From assembly GCA_036489765.1 (NCBI GenBank), contig DASXFE010000040.1:1-64000 (forward strand): a stretch of 64,000 bases of DNA. Direction: 5' to 3'. The translations under genes and the position numbers were made by a program. Shown here in pieces: positions 42,512-50,877 of the stretch (position 1 is its first letter; each line of letters begins with the position of its first letter). The notes below the pieces were generated by a model. It did no database searches, was not told where the DNA came from, and saw nothing but the letters and a program-made list of their open reading frames with translations. Source of the DNA: DATARH01 sp036489765 (GTDB lineage: Bacteria > Pseudomonadota > Alphaproteobacteria > ATCC43930 > CGMCC-115725).

Positions 42512-43735
42512 ATGGATACGTTGACGAACGAGGCCCGGCTGCCGGTTGATGTCGAGGCGCAGCCCGTGGTGCAGGCGGGGAAGGCGCTGGCGCCGCTCAT
42601 TCGCGAGAGCCGCGAGGAGATCGAGCGGGAGCAGCGGTTTCCGAAGGCGCTGGTCGAGGGGCTGCACAAGGCCGGCTGCTACCAGTTGGTGATCCCACGC
42701 TCGTTCGGCGGGTTGCAGGCCGATCCGCTGACCTATCTGCGCGCGGTCGAGGTGCTCGCCGAGGCGGCGGGTTCGGTGGGATGGAACCTCGCCAATAACG
42801 GCATCGTGCAGCTTGTCACGCTCGGCCTCCCCGACGAGGGGGTGCGCGAGGTTTACGGCGAGCGGCCGGATACGGTCGGCGCCGGCACCGCGGTACAGGG
42901 CGGCGGCACGGCCGTGCCGGTCGACGGCGGGTACCGCGTCACCGGGCGCTGGCAGTTCGGCAGCGGGTCGCAGGAAGCGTCGTGGATGCTCGGCAGCTTC
43001 CAGATCCTCGACAACGGCGAGCCGCGCAAGAGCCCCGAGGGCCGACCGCTGTTCTGGCGCGGCGTCTTTCCGAAGCACGAGACGACGACCGTGCCGGGGA
43101 GCTGGGACGTAACCGGGCTGCGCGGCACCGGAAGCTTTGACTGGACCGTCGAAGACGTGTTCCTGCCCGAGCGGCGGACGATGGTCCATGCCGGCGCGCC
43201 GCTCGACAATCAGTGGGCGAAGTGGCCCGGCGTCACCTATCAGCTCCCGACGCAATGCTGGGTCGGCCCGCATCACAGCGCGGTCATTACCGGGATTGCC
43301 CGCGCGGGCATCAACGCGCTGATCGACCTCGCCGGCGGCAAGCAGCCGCGCGGGCGCCCGGCGGGGCTTCTTTGCGACAGCCCGCAGGTGCAGGACGCGG
43401 TCGGCCGCGCCGATGCGATCCTCAACGCCGGCCGGGCCTATCGGACAGCGCAAATCACCGAATTGTGGAACACGCTCGCGGCCGGCGGCGAGACGACGCT
43501 GGAGCAGCGTGCCCGCTGCCGACTTGCCTCGACTTATGCGGCCGACTGCGCGCGTGACGCGATGGATTTGATGTACCGCCTCGGCGGCAGCACCTCGTTC
43601 AAGCGCGAGACGCGTCTCGCCGAATGCTGGCGCGACCTGCATACGGTCGGCCAGACCGTCACGATCGCCCCCGAATGGTACCCGATCGGCGGCCGCGTCT
43701 ATCTCGGTCTCGATCCCGGCTCACGGTTGAGGTAG
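42512..43735 (+). CDS. Acyl-CoA dehydrogenase-like flavoprotein (monooxygenase type), copy 1
   Basis: A 407-residue protein with the acyl-CoA dehydrogenase fold, nearest to the HpaB/DszC/HsaA-like flavin monooxygenase branch. The N-terminal helix domain holds IEREQRFPKALVEGLHKAG. The middle beta domain has GGYRVTGRWQFGSGSQEASW and WDVTGLRGTGSFDWTVEDVF. The C-terminal helix domain has RAYRTAQITELWNTLAAGGE and FKRETRLAECWRDLHTVGQT. No obvious catalytic Glu of true acyl-CoA dehydrogenases is placed, favouring oxygenation with FADH2/FMNH2 from a separate reductase. A close paralogue starts 4 bp downstream. Confidence 0.88.
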   Translation: MDTLTNEARLPVDVEAQPVVQAGKALAPLIRESREEIEREQRFPKALVEGLHKAGCYQLVIPRSFGGLQADPLTYLRAVEVLAEAAGSVGWNLANNGIVQLVTLGLPDEGVREVYGERPDTVGAGTAVQGGGTAVPVDGGYRVTGRWQFGSGSQEASWMLGSFQILDNGEPRKSPEGRPLFWRGVFPKHETTTVPGSWDVTGLRGTGSFDWTVEDVFLPERRTMVHAGAPLDNQWAKWPGVTYQLPTQCWVGPHHSAVITGIARAGINALIDLAGGKQPRGRPAGLLCDSPQVQDAVGRADAILNAGRAYRTAQITELWNTLAAGGETTLEQRARCRLASTYAADCARDAMDLMYRLGGSTSFKRETRLAECWRDLHTVGQTVTIAPEWYPIGGRVYLGLDPGSRLR

Positions 43736-43739
43736 CGCC

Positions 43740-44969
43740 ATGGATACTCTGTCCGAAGACCCACGCCGGCTGCCCGCCGATATCGAGGCGCAGCCGACGG
43801 TACAGGCGGCGGCCGCGATGCACGCGGTGATCCGCGGCCATCGCGAGGAGATCGAGCGCGAGCAGCGGATGCCGCCGGCGCTCGTCGCGCAGATGCGCGA
43901 GGCCGGGCTCTACAAGATGACGATCCCGCGCGTGCTCGGCGGGCTCGAGCTCGATCCGCTGACGTTTCTGCGTACCGTCGAGCGGCTCGCCGAGTCGGTC
44001 GGCTCGGTCGGGTGGAACATCTGCAACTGCAATGTCGGACAGCTCGTCACGCTCGGCCTGCCGCAAGACGGCGTGGAGGAGATGTACGGCAAGCGGGCCG
44101 ACCCGATCATCGCCGGCACCGCGGTGCCGGGCGGCGGCAAGGCGACCGCAGTGCCGGGCGGGTATCGCGTCACCGGGCGCTGGTCGTTCGGCAGCGGCTG
44201 CCACGAGGCGAGCTGGATGCTCGGCAGCTTTCAGGTGATCGGCGATGACGGCGAGGTGGTCGTCCACCCCGAGAGCGGGACGCCGTTTTGGCGCGGGGTG
44301 TTCGCGAAGGAGGAGGTCGAGATCGTCCCCGAGAGCTGGGACGTGACGGGCCTGCGCGGCACCGGCAGCTTCGACTGGACGGTCAAGGATGTCTTCCTCC
44401 CCGAGCGACGGACGATGCCGCAGGTCGGCATCCCCTTGGAAAACCAGTGGGCGCGCTGGCCCGGGCTGACCTATCAGCTGCCGGTGCAGGCCTGGATAGG
44501 GCCGCATCACTGCTCGGTCATCACCGGCATCGCCCGCGCCGGGATCAATGCCTTGATCGAGCTCGCCGGGGGCAAGCAGCCGCGCGGGCGTCCGGCGGGG
44601 CTACTCTGCGACAGCCCGCAGGTGCAGGACTCGGTCGGCCGCGCCGATGCGATCCTCAATGCCGGCCGCGCCTATCGCTCGGCGCAGATCACCGAATTGT
44701 GGAACACGCTCGCCGTGGGAGGGGAGACCACGCTCGAGCAGAGAGCGCGCTGCCGCCTCGCCTCGACCTACGCGGGTGATTGCGCGCGCGATGCGCTGGA
44801 CCTGATGTACCGGCACGGCGGCAGCACCTCGTTCAAGCGCGAAAGCCGCCTCGCCGAATGCTGGCGCGACCTGCACACAGTCGGGCAGACGGTGACGGTC
44901 GCCCCCGAATGGTACCCGATCGGCGGCCGGGTCTATCTCGGCCTCGACCCCGGGTCGCGCCTCAGGTAG
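43740..44969 (+). CDS. Acyl-CoA dehydrogenase-like flavoprotein, copy 2
   Basis: A 409-residue paralogue of the preceding gene, 4 bp away. The last 149 residues (from ITGIARAGINALIELAGG to the end) differ at only 9 positions from copy 1, while the first 250 are clearly more diverged (for example VTGRWSFGSGCHEASWMLGS and WDVTGLRGTGSFDWTVKDVF are conserved but much else differs). The pair probably arose by duplication, with either relaxed N-terminal divergence for a different substrate or later gene conversion of the 3' end. The two proteins might form a heteromer. Confidence 0.88.
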   Translation: MDTLSEDPRRLPADIEAQPTVQAAAAMHAVIRGHREEIEREQRMPPALVAQMREAGLYKMTIPRVLGGLELDPLTFLRTVERLAESVGSVGWNICNCNVGQLVTLGLPQDGVEEMYGKRADPIIAGTAVPGGGKATAVPGGYRVTGRWSFGSGCHEASWMLGSFQVIGDDGEVVVHPESGTPFWRGVFAKEEVEIVPESWDVTGLRGTGSFDWTVKDVFLPERRTMPQVGIPLENQWARWPGLTYQLPVQAWIGPHHCSVITGIARAGINALIELAGGKQPRGRPAGLLCDSPQVQDSVGRADAILNAGRAYRSAQITELWNTLAVGGETTLEQRARCRLASTYAGDCARDALDLMYRHGGSTSFKRESRLAECWRDLHTVGQTVTVAPEWYPIGGRVYLGLDPGSRLR

Positions 44970-45147
44970 TCGCTCACTCACAACGCTGCCGATTCTGACA
45001 AACGGGAACGAATAAGGCAGTTTTGGGGATTGTTGCTGTCGGTCAGCGAAGATCAGGGGCGGGCGGGTGTGGCTGATCTCACCCCGAAAAAAACAGCGAG
45101 GACAACCAGGTGAAGCGGAAGGGGGAATTACGCCTTATTGAATCTCG

Positions 45148-46602
45148 TCAATTCCCCTCCGCAGTCGGGGTGAACTCGAAGTCTTCGAGCGGGGCGCCGG
45201 CGAGGAAGGCGCGGTGCTGGTCCTGCGGGAGGGGCCAGAGGACGGGGGTGGGCTGGTCGCTCGTGTACCAGTTCTTGCAGCCGCCGACCCAGACCGTGCC
45301 GGGGAAGGCGTCGCCGAGACGGGCGAGGAAGCGCTCGGTCGCGGCGGCGGTGGGCGCGATCGCGGCGCGGCGGGTGCGGGCCTCGGCGACAAGGCGCATG
45401 ATACAGCCGATCTCCTGCTCGAGGCCCAGCGGCACCGGCACGTTGTTTACCGGGCTGAACGGTCCGTAAAGCATGAAGAGGTTGGGAAAGCCGGGTAGGG
45501 CGATGCCGCCGTAGGAATAGATCCGCTCGCGCCAGGCCTCGTCGATCGAGAGGCCGTTGAGCCCGATGACGTTCATCGGGCGCATATAGGCGTGCGGGTC
45601 GAACCCGGTCGCGTAGACGATGACGTCGAGCGGGACGAAGTCGCCGCCCTTCATGACGATCCCGCCGGGCTCGATGCGCTCGATATGCCCCTTGACGATA
45701 TGCGCGTTCGGGAGCTGCACCGCCTCGTAGTAGTTGCGGTCGGATTTCGGGATGCGGGTACAGCCGAGATTGTAGTCCGGGGTCAGCTTGGTGCGGAGCT
45801 CGGGGTCCTTGATGTGATCGAGATAGGTCGCGTATTCGCGCTCCATCGCCTCGCGCTGCGGGCCGGGCCTGAGGCGCCAGTGGTCGAACTCGTTGATGAG
45901 TTGCCAGAGCCGCTGCTGCTCGCGCTCGTAGCCGCCGGGGAGGCGGAGCTTGACGCGCTCCCACCACGTCGAAGGCGGGTTCTCGCGGATGTGGACCCAT
46001 TGGGCGCGACGGATGAACTGAGTGACGTCGCATCCGGCCCAGGCGAGCGCCTCGGTGATCTGCACCCCGCTCGCACCGCTGCCGACGACGCCCCAGCGCT
46101 TGCCCTCGTAGGGGACGGAATGGTCCCAGTGCGCCGAGTGGAAAGAGGCGCCGGCGAAGCTTTCCCGGCCCGGGATGTCGGGGTAGAGCGGCTTGTGCAG
46201 GAAGCCGGTGGCGCAGACGAAAACGTCGGCGGTGTCCTTGCCGTTCGCGGTCTCGATGTGCCAGCGGCCGTCGGAGAAGCGAGCCCCGGTTACCTCTTGC
46301 TCGAAGCGGATGAATTTGTGAAGGCCGCGGTCGCGCGCGACCTTTTGGACATAGGCCAGGATCTCGTCGGCCGGGGCGTATTTGCGCGACCAGTTGTAGT
46401 TCGGCTGGAACGGGAATTCGTATTGCCGGGAGAGCACGTCGACGAAAAGGCCGGGAAACCGGTTGTCGCGCCACGTCCCGCCGACCTCACCGGCCTTTTC
46501 GTAGACGGTGAAATCGATCCCAGCCTGCTTCAGCGTCTCGGCCATGAAGAGCCCGGCGACGCCGGCCCCGGCCACGACTACCCGAAATCCTCGATCCGCC
46601 AT
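45148..46602 (-). CDS. Flavin-containing Baeyer-Villiger-type monooxygenase
   Basis: A 484-residue class B flavoprotein monooxygenase. The FAD motif VVVAGAGVAGLFMAETLKQA is at the N-terminus, the NADPH motif is GVVGSGASGVQITEALAWAG, and between them is the fingerprint FAGASFHSAHWD (FxGxxxHxxxW-D/P). EKAGEVGGTWRDNRFPG and YATGFDPHAYMRP are also typical. It inserts oxygen into ketones or oxidises heteroatoms; the substrate is unknown. The gap at 44970-45147 before its 3' end shows only a weak inverted repeat (GGGGGAATT...AATTCCCC). Confidence 0.93.
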   Translation of the reverse strand: MADRGFRVVVAGAGVAGLFMAETLKQAGIDFTVYEKAGEVGGTWRDNRFPGLFVDVLSRQYEFPFQPNYNWSRKYAPADEILAYVQKVARDRGLHKFIRFEQEVTGARFSDGRWHIETANGKDTADVFVCATGFLHKPLYPDIPGRESFAGASFHSAHWDHSVPYEGKRWGVVGSGASGVQITEALAWAGCDVTQFIRRAQWVHIRENPPSTWWERVKLRLPGGYEREQQRLWQLINEFDHWRLRPGPQREAMEREYATYLDHIKDPELRTKLTPDYNLGCTRIPKSDRNYYEAVQLPNAHIVKGHIERIEPGGIVMKGGDFVPLDVIVYATGFDPHAYMRPMNVIGLNGLSIDEAWRERIYSYGGIALPGFPNLFMLYGPFSPVNNVPVPLGLEQEIGCIMRLVAEARTRRAAIAPTAAATERFLARLGDAFPGTVWVGGCKNWYTSDQPTPVLWPLPQDQHRAFLAGAPLEDFEFTPTAEGN

Positions 46603-47138
46603 CGCGCCCTGCCCCGGTTCGGTTTTGGGGGAGGATCAGGATAGCGGCGGTTGCCCCGTGGGGATCAACCTAAAAGTCGCGACAAACCGGGATGTGATCC
46701 GGCGGATGACTCGCTCGGCGACAGGAAACTCCGAGCCGTCATCGACCCCGTACACCGGTCCCACATTCGTGCTTGGCAGGGAGCGTGCCGACGACCCGAT
46801 CTTGCGCTTTTGCATCCCGGCCGATTCGCGGCTCTATTGCGCCCGATCTCCGGTCGTCCACCACGCCCTCGGCCACGATTTGCGCGAGGCCGCAGCGGCG
46901 AATGACCCGCCGACAACCCCGGTTTCTGCCGTTTTCCGAGTAGCAATGGCAGTGTGGGAAAGGTTAACGCCGGGGGGGCCGAGTTGTGACAAATTGTAAA
47001 AAGTTGAAACAACTTTCGCGTATCTTTTATCAATGCGCCGGCTATCCTGGGTATGGGGTTCCGGGAAATCCGAAATTTAACGTCCGCTGACGGGGGCTCG
47101 AGAGGGCTGAACATTTGCGAGGGGTTTGAGCGGTCGGC
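46603..47138. other. 536-bp intergenic region upstream of the first secreted repeat protein
   Basis: No gene is supported here. The first 350 bases are GC-rich with only short shadow frames. The last 150 bases become notably A/T-richer (46985-47035) and hold a perfect inverted repeat and possible promoter elements, as expected for the control region of the secreted protein at 47139. Confidence 0.6.
47000..47016 (+). promoter_or_regulatory. Inverted repeat and possible promoter of the 47139 gene
   Basis: AAAGTTG-AAA-CAACTTT (47000-47016) is a perfect 7-bp inverted repeat in an otherwise GC-rich region, a plausible operator. TTGAAA (47004-47009) lies 17 bp from TTATCA (47027-47032), a weak sigma70-like pair. 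Both are about 110-140 bp before the start codon. Confidence 0.4.
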
Positions 47139-48350
47139 ATGGCTTCAATCAACGGGTCACAATTCACGGCGGGAGCGGGGGGCAACCCGGTCAATGTCCA
47201 GATCACGACCGATGGCACTCTGCCGCCGCCGGTTCCGGGTACGTTCAACCTCGAGGTGTATACGGGCGGCAATCCGCCGTCGTCTCCGGCTCCGGGCTAC
47301 CAGGGGCTGCTGATCGATTACGGCGGCCAGTACGCCAACCTGATCGCCGGTGCGTTCGAGCTCACCGATACGGGTGCGGGCGGGAGCTACATCCAGGCGA
47401 GCGGCGACGGCCAGTCGGTCGTCGGCGCGGTGGGCGATGTCATCCTGACGCAGGGAACCGGCGACAGCGTGACCGGCGACGGCAACACCATGCTCGACAT
47501 GGGCGGCGGCTCGTCGACGTTCAACATGGCGACCGGGAACAACACCGTCGTCGATCTGTCCGGCGCCAACGACACGATCCTCGGCGGTTCGGGCAACAGC
47601 TTCGCCTACACCGGAGGCACAGGGACCCACTATACCGGCGGCACCGGCAACGATACGGTCATCACCGGCGCGACCAGCACCGGCGATTCGATCACGGCCG
47701 GGTCGGGCAACGACCTGCTCGTTTCGCTCGGCGATGCGAACAAGATCGCCGCGGGCGGCGGCAGCGACACGGTCGACGTCGTCGCTAACAACGATACGCT
47801 GACGGGCGGCACCGGCAGCCTCAGCGCGATCGTCGACGGTACCGGCAATGCCGTGACCGGCGGCCAGGGGCCGGACACGGTCACGATCGTCGGGAGCGGC
47901 AACTCGTTCCAGGGCGGCGCCGGCGCCGACACGGTCAACGTGTACGGCAACTCGAACACGATCAGCGGCGGCGGTCCGGGACCGGATACGTTCAACATCT
48001 ACGGCAACAACAACAGCCTCCAGATCGGCAGCGGGGCGGAACAGGCCACGGTGTTCGGGGCGAGCGACAGTGTGACGGCCGGTGCCGGGAACGCATCGAT
48101 CGACATTCTCGCCGGCAGCACCAATGCCACCTTCGCCGACAACTCGGCCGCCACATATGCCGACACGCTCACCGGCTTCAACAATGCGACCGGCGACACG
48201 ATCAAGCTGGACAGCCCCAATACGACGGCGTTCGCCCTCGCGCACCAGCAATCGGTGAATGGCGGGGCGGATACGCTCGTCACGTTGAACGACGGCTCGA
48301 CGATCCTGTTGAAGGGTATCGGCAGCGTCACCGCCGGCTTCTTCAGCTAA
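47139..48350 (+). CDS. Type I secreted beta-roll repeat protein (RTX-like)
   Basis: A 403-residue Gly/Asn/Thr/Asp-rich protein without a signal peptide or Cys. The N-terminal domain (about 1-85) has MASINGSQFTAGAGGN and PGTFNLEVYTGGNPPSSPAP plus GYQG. The body is a beta-roll/helix of degenerate G-N-D repeats such as GGTGNDTVI, GSGNDLLV, GGGSDTVDV and GGAGADTVNV. The C-terminus (DTLTGFNNATGD, then TLVTLNDGSTILLKGIGSVT and AGFFS) is the hallmark end of type I secretion substrates. Surface or extracellular location, perhaps adhesive, is inferred. It is paralogous at both ends to the 50878-53064 protein. Confidence 0.85.
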   Translation: MASINGSQFTAGAGGNPVNVQITTDGTLPPPVPGTFNLEVYTGGNPPSSPAPGYQGLLIDYGGQYANLIAGAFELTDTGAGGSYIQASGDGQSVVGAVGDVILTQGTGDSVTGDGNTMLDMGGGSSTFNMATGNNTVVDLSGANDTILGGSGNSFAYTGGTGTHYTGGTGNDTVITGATSTGDSITAGSGNDLLVSLGDANKIAAGGGSDTVDVVANNDTLTGGTGSLSAIVDGTGNAVTGGQGPDTVTIVGSGNSFQGGAGADTVNVYGNSNTISGGGPGPDTFNIYGNNNSLQIGSGAEQATVFGASDSVTAGAGNASIDILAGSTNATFADNSAATYADTLTGFNNATGDTIKLDSPNTTAFALAHQQSVNGGADTLVTLNDGSTILLKGIGSVTAGFFS

Positions 48351-48364
48351 CCCCGTTTGATCTG

Positions 48365-48408
48365 ACGCGACAACGGCCCGCGATTGCTATCGCGGGCCGT
48401 TGTCGCGT
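48365..48408 (+). terminator. 19-bp perfect hairpin after the secreted protein gene
   Basis: The stem 48365-48383 pairs perfectly with 48390-48408 (ends ACGCGACAAC / GTTGTCGCGT) around the loop TTGCTA, 15 bp after the stop. No T-tract follows. It very probably ends the transcript. The rest of the gap to 48628 shows only a faint reverse-strand stretch (HVPIVFVTGFGPLVLAAKAD) that may be a response-regulator remnant. Confidence 0.75.
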
Positions 48409-48627
48409 GACCGTCGCGAGCGGCCGACGCCGCGAACGCCCCCTCCTAAATTCAGCGTCTCGTGAGCCGCGGCGTTGATCACCACCGAGTCGGCTTTCGC
48501 CGCAAGCACTAGCGGGCCGAACCCGGTGACAAAGACTATCGGCACGTGAAGTTCCGCGACGCTTGCCGGGGCCGGGGGCCTGGCTCATCATGATCTCCAC
48601 CCCGATTCCTAACAGGGAGCGCCTCTC

Positions 48628-49611
48628 ATGGCCCTCAGCTCCTCACCCAACCTGCCGCCCGATAAGCAGCGGGAGATGTTGCGGCGGATGCTGACGATTC
48701 GGCGATTCGAGGAGCGGGCGTCGGACGATTATACCGGCGGCAAGATCTACGGCGTCGTTCACTGCTACATTGGCGAGGAGGCCGTCGCGGTCGGGGTTTG
48801 CGGGGCGCTCGGGGACGGGGACCGGATCATCTCGACCCACCGGGGGCATGGACACTGCATCGCCAAGGGGGCCGACCTCAACCGGATGATGGCCGAGCTG
48901 TACGGACGCGCGACGGGGTATTGCAAGGGCAAGGGCGGATCGATGCACATCGCCGATTTCGGCATCGGCATGCTCGGCGCGAACGGGATCGTCGCAGGCG
49001 GCATCTCGATCGTCACCGGCGCCGGGCTCGCAGCGCAGATGGAGGGGAAAGGCGGCGTCGCGGTGTCGTTCTTCGGCGACGGCGCGTCGAACGCGGGGCC
49101 GTTCCACGAATGCCTCAACATCGCCGCGACGTGGAAGCTGCCGATGCTTTATGTCTGCGAAAACAACATGTATGCGGCTCAAACCGCGGCGGCGGCGACG
49201 CACGCGATGGGCGACGTTGCGGGACGGGCGGCGGGGTACGGGATTCCGGGCGTTGTGGTCGACGGCAACGACATCTTTGCCGTGTACCGGGCGGCGGGCG
49301 CGGCGGTCGAGCGGGCGCGGGCGGGGCTCGGGCCGACGCTCATCGAATGCAAGACCTATCGCCACCGCGCCCACACCGAACGGCGCGGCCAGCCCGACCC
49401 GCGCGACGCGGGCGAGATCGAGGGGTGGAAAGGCCGGGACCCGATCGATCTCCTGGTGCGGCGGTTGCGGGAGCAGGGCGAGCTCGACGATGCGGGGCTC
49501 GCGGCCATCGAGGGCGAGGTGACGGGGGCTTTGGAGGCGGCGGTGGCGTTTGCCGAGGCGAGCCCGTTTCCGGTGCCGGAAAACGCGACCGACGATGTGT
49601 TCGCGGCGTGA
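48628..49611 (+). CDS. 2-oxo acid / acetoin dehydrogenase E1 component, alpha subunit
   Basis: A 327-residue ThDP-binding E1 alpha subunit. The ThDP motif is FFGDGASNAGPFHECLNIAA followed by LPMLYVCENN; ISTHRGHGHCIAKGADLNRM and GRATGYCKGKGGSMHIADF are typical of PdhA/AcoA. KTYRHRAHTE carries the conserved loop. Its partner beta subunit follows at 49810, separated by a repeat. No E2 or E3 gene is in the window, so pyruvate, acetoin or branched-chain specificity cannot be decided; the short length favours the AcoA-like group. Confidence 0.93.
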   Translation: MALSSSPNLPPDKQREMLRRMLTIRRFEERASDDYTGGKIYGVVHCYIGEEAVAVGVCGALGDGDRIISTHRGHGHCIAKGADLNRMMAELYGRATGYCKGKGGSMHIADFGIGMLGANGIVAGGISIVTGAGLAAQMEGKGGVAVSFFGDGASNAGPFHECLNIAATWKLPMLYVCENNMYAAQTAAAATHAMGDVAGRAAGYGIPGVVVDGNDIFAVYRAAGAAVERARAGLGPTLIECKTYRHRAHTERRGQPDPRDAGEIEGWKGRDPIDLLVRRLREQGELDDAGLAAIEGEVTGALEAAVAFAEASPFPVPENATDDVFAA

Positions 49612-49621
49612 GTTGGGTGGA

Positions 49622-49791
49622 TTTTCACCGCGGAGGACGCGGAGGAGAGCGGCGCAGCCGCAATAATTTCACCACAGAGATACAGCGGCACATAGAGATG
49701 CGTCGCTCTTCCCCTCTGTGCCTCCGTGTCTCTGTGGTGAAATTTGATGGCGCTTCGCGCGGGCACCACCTCTGTGTCCTTTGCGGTAAAA
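49622..49791. repeat. Nested CACCACAGAG-type inverted repeat
   Basis: Inner arms 49665-49697 (AATTTCACCACAGAGATACA...) and 49714-49744 (...TGTCTCTGTGGTGAAATT) are largely complementary. They are flanked by outer arms TTTTCACCGCGGAGGACGCGG (49622-49642, trimmed match) and GTCCTTTGCGGTAAAA (49776-49791). It belongs to the dispersed family of CTCTGTG/CACAGAG repeats found in many bacteria. It occupies nearly the whole spacer between the two E1 subunit genes. Confidence 0.75.
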
Positions 49792-49809
49792 CAGGGTTCT
49801 TCGGAGGGG

Positions 49810-50787
49810 ATGATGCGGGAGCTTAGCTATAGCGAGGCGGCGCTCGAGGCCGTGGCCGAGGAGATGCGGCGCGACCCGAAGATCTTCTACATGTCCACGG
49901 ATGCAATCGGCGCGCTTACACAGGAGTTCGGGCCCGAGCGGATGCGGGCGACGCCGATTACCGAGGCCGCCTTTACCGGGATCGGCATCGGTGCGGCGGG
50001 GTGCGGGTTTCGGCCGATCGTCGATTGGCGGCAGGTGACGTTCTGCTTTGTCGCGATGGACCAGATCGTCAACCAGGCCGCGAAGATCCACTACATGTTC
50101 GGCGGGCAGGTCACGTTCCCGCTGCTGTTCCGCGCCGCGGTCGGCGGCGGCGGGCAGGTTGCCGCGCAGCATTCGCAATCGCCCTATTCGATGTTTATGA
50201 ATGTCGCCGGGCTCAAGATGTTCCTGCCGTCGACGCCTTATGACATGAAGGGGCTGATGAAGACGGCGATCCGCGACAACAACCCGGTGATCTCGTTCGA
50301 ATCGAGCCGGCTGACGGGGCGGAAGGGGCCGGTGCCGGATGACGATTATGCGATCCCGCTCGGCGTCGCCGATGTGAAGCGGGAAGGGAGCGACGTGACG
50401 GTGGTGGCGCTTGCCTGGCTCGTCCACGAGGCGCTGTCGGCGGCCGAGGAGTTGGAGCGGGAGGGCGTGTCGGTCGAGGTGGTCGATCCGCGGACGCTGG
50501 TCCCGTTGGACAGCGACACGATTCGCGCCTCGGTGCAGAAGACCGGGCGCCTCGTCATCGCCGACGAGGCCGGGCCGACCGCGGGGTTCTCGGCTGAGAT
50601 CGCGGCCGTCGTCACCGAGGACGCCGCCACGTTTGCCCGGCTCAGAGCACCGGTGAAGCGGGTGTGTGCGCTGCAGGTGCCGATCCCCTACAGCCCGATC
50701 CTCGAAAACGCCGTGTTCCCCGATCGCCACCGCATCGCCGCGGGGGTGCGCGAGGTGATGGCGGGCGGAAAAGCGGCTGCGGCGTAG
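49810..50787 (+). CDS. 2-oxo acid / acetoin dehydrogenase E1 component, beta subunit
   Basis: A 325-residue E1 beta subunit (transketolase-like central and C-terminal domains). Blocks include RATPITEAAFTGIGIGAAGC with the ThDP-activating Glu, MDQIVNQAAKIHYMFGGQVT, QHSQSPYSMFMNVAGLKMFL and the C-terminal IADEAGPTAGFSAEIAAVV. ATG 49810 (or 49813) has GGAGGGG just upstream. It is the functional partner of the alpha subunit at 48628, though a palindromic repeat separates them. Confidence 0.93.
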   Translation: MMRELSYSEAALEAVAEEMRRDPKIFYMSTDAIGALTQEFGPERMRATPITEAAFTGIGIGAAGCGFRPIVDWRQVTFCFVAMDQIVNQAAKIHYMFGGQVTFPLLFRAAVGGGGQVAAQHSQSPYSMFMNVAGLKMFLPSTPYDMKGLMKTAIRDNNPVISFESSRLTGRKGPVPDDDYAIPLGVADVKREGSDVTVVALAWLVHEALSAAEELEREGVSVEVVDPRTLVPLDSDTIRASVQKTGRLVIADEAGPTAGFSAEIAAVVTEDAATFARLRAPVKRVCALQVPIPYSPILENAVFPDRHRIAAGVREVMAGGKAAAA

Positions 50788-50824
50788 GCCTGTCTCCGAG
50801 CCGCCCGCCCTCTGAAACGCAAAT

Positions 50825-50852
50825 CGGGGCCCCGGCTAGAACCGGGACCCCG
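50825..50852. terminator. Bidirectional hairpin between convergent genes
   Basis: CGGGGCCCCGG (50825-50835) pairs with CCGGGACCCCG (50842-50852), one mismatch, loop CTAGAA. It lies between the E1 beta stop (50787) and the stop of the reverse-strand repeat protein (50878), so it can end both transcripts. Confidence 0.65.
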
Positions 50853-50877
50853 TGATTGGCGCCTCGTTCGGCGAAGA

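Noticed and set aside
40352..43642. Very long reverse open frame reaching over 1000 codons
   Set aside because: Only the last 383 codons (from GTG 41500) encode the permease; the rest is the antisense of the binding-protein gene and the first flavoprotein gene, an effect of high GC.
45110..45469. Forward 119-codon frame before the monooxygenase gene's 3' end
   Set aside because: Mostly antisense of the monooxygenase gene; no motif or convincing ribosome binding site.
46651..46999. Short forward frames upstream of the first secreted repeat protein
   Set aside because: They partly overlap the monooxygenase 5' region, have no recognisable motifs and lack good start signals.
48410..48560. Possible response-regulator fragment on the reverse strand (HVPIVFVTGFGPLVLAAKAD)
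   Set aside because: Too short and uncertain to list as a pseudogene; only one receiver-like motif can be seen.
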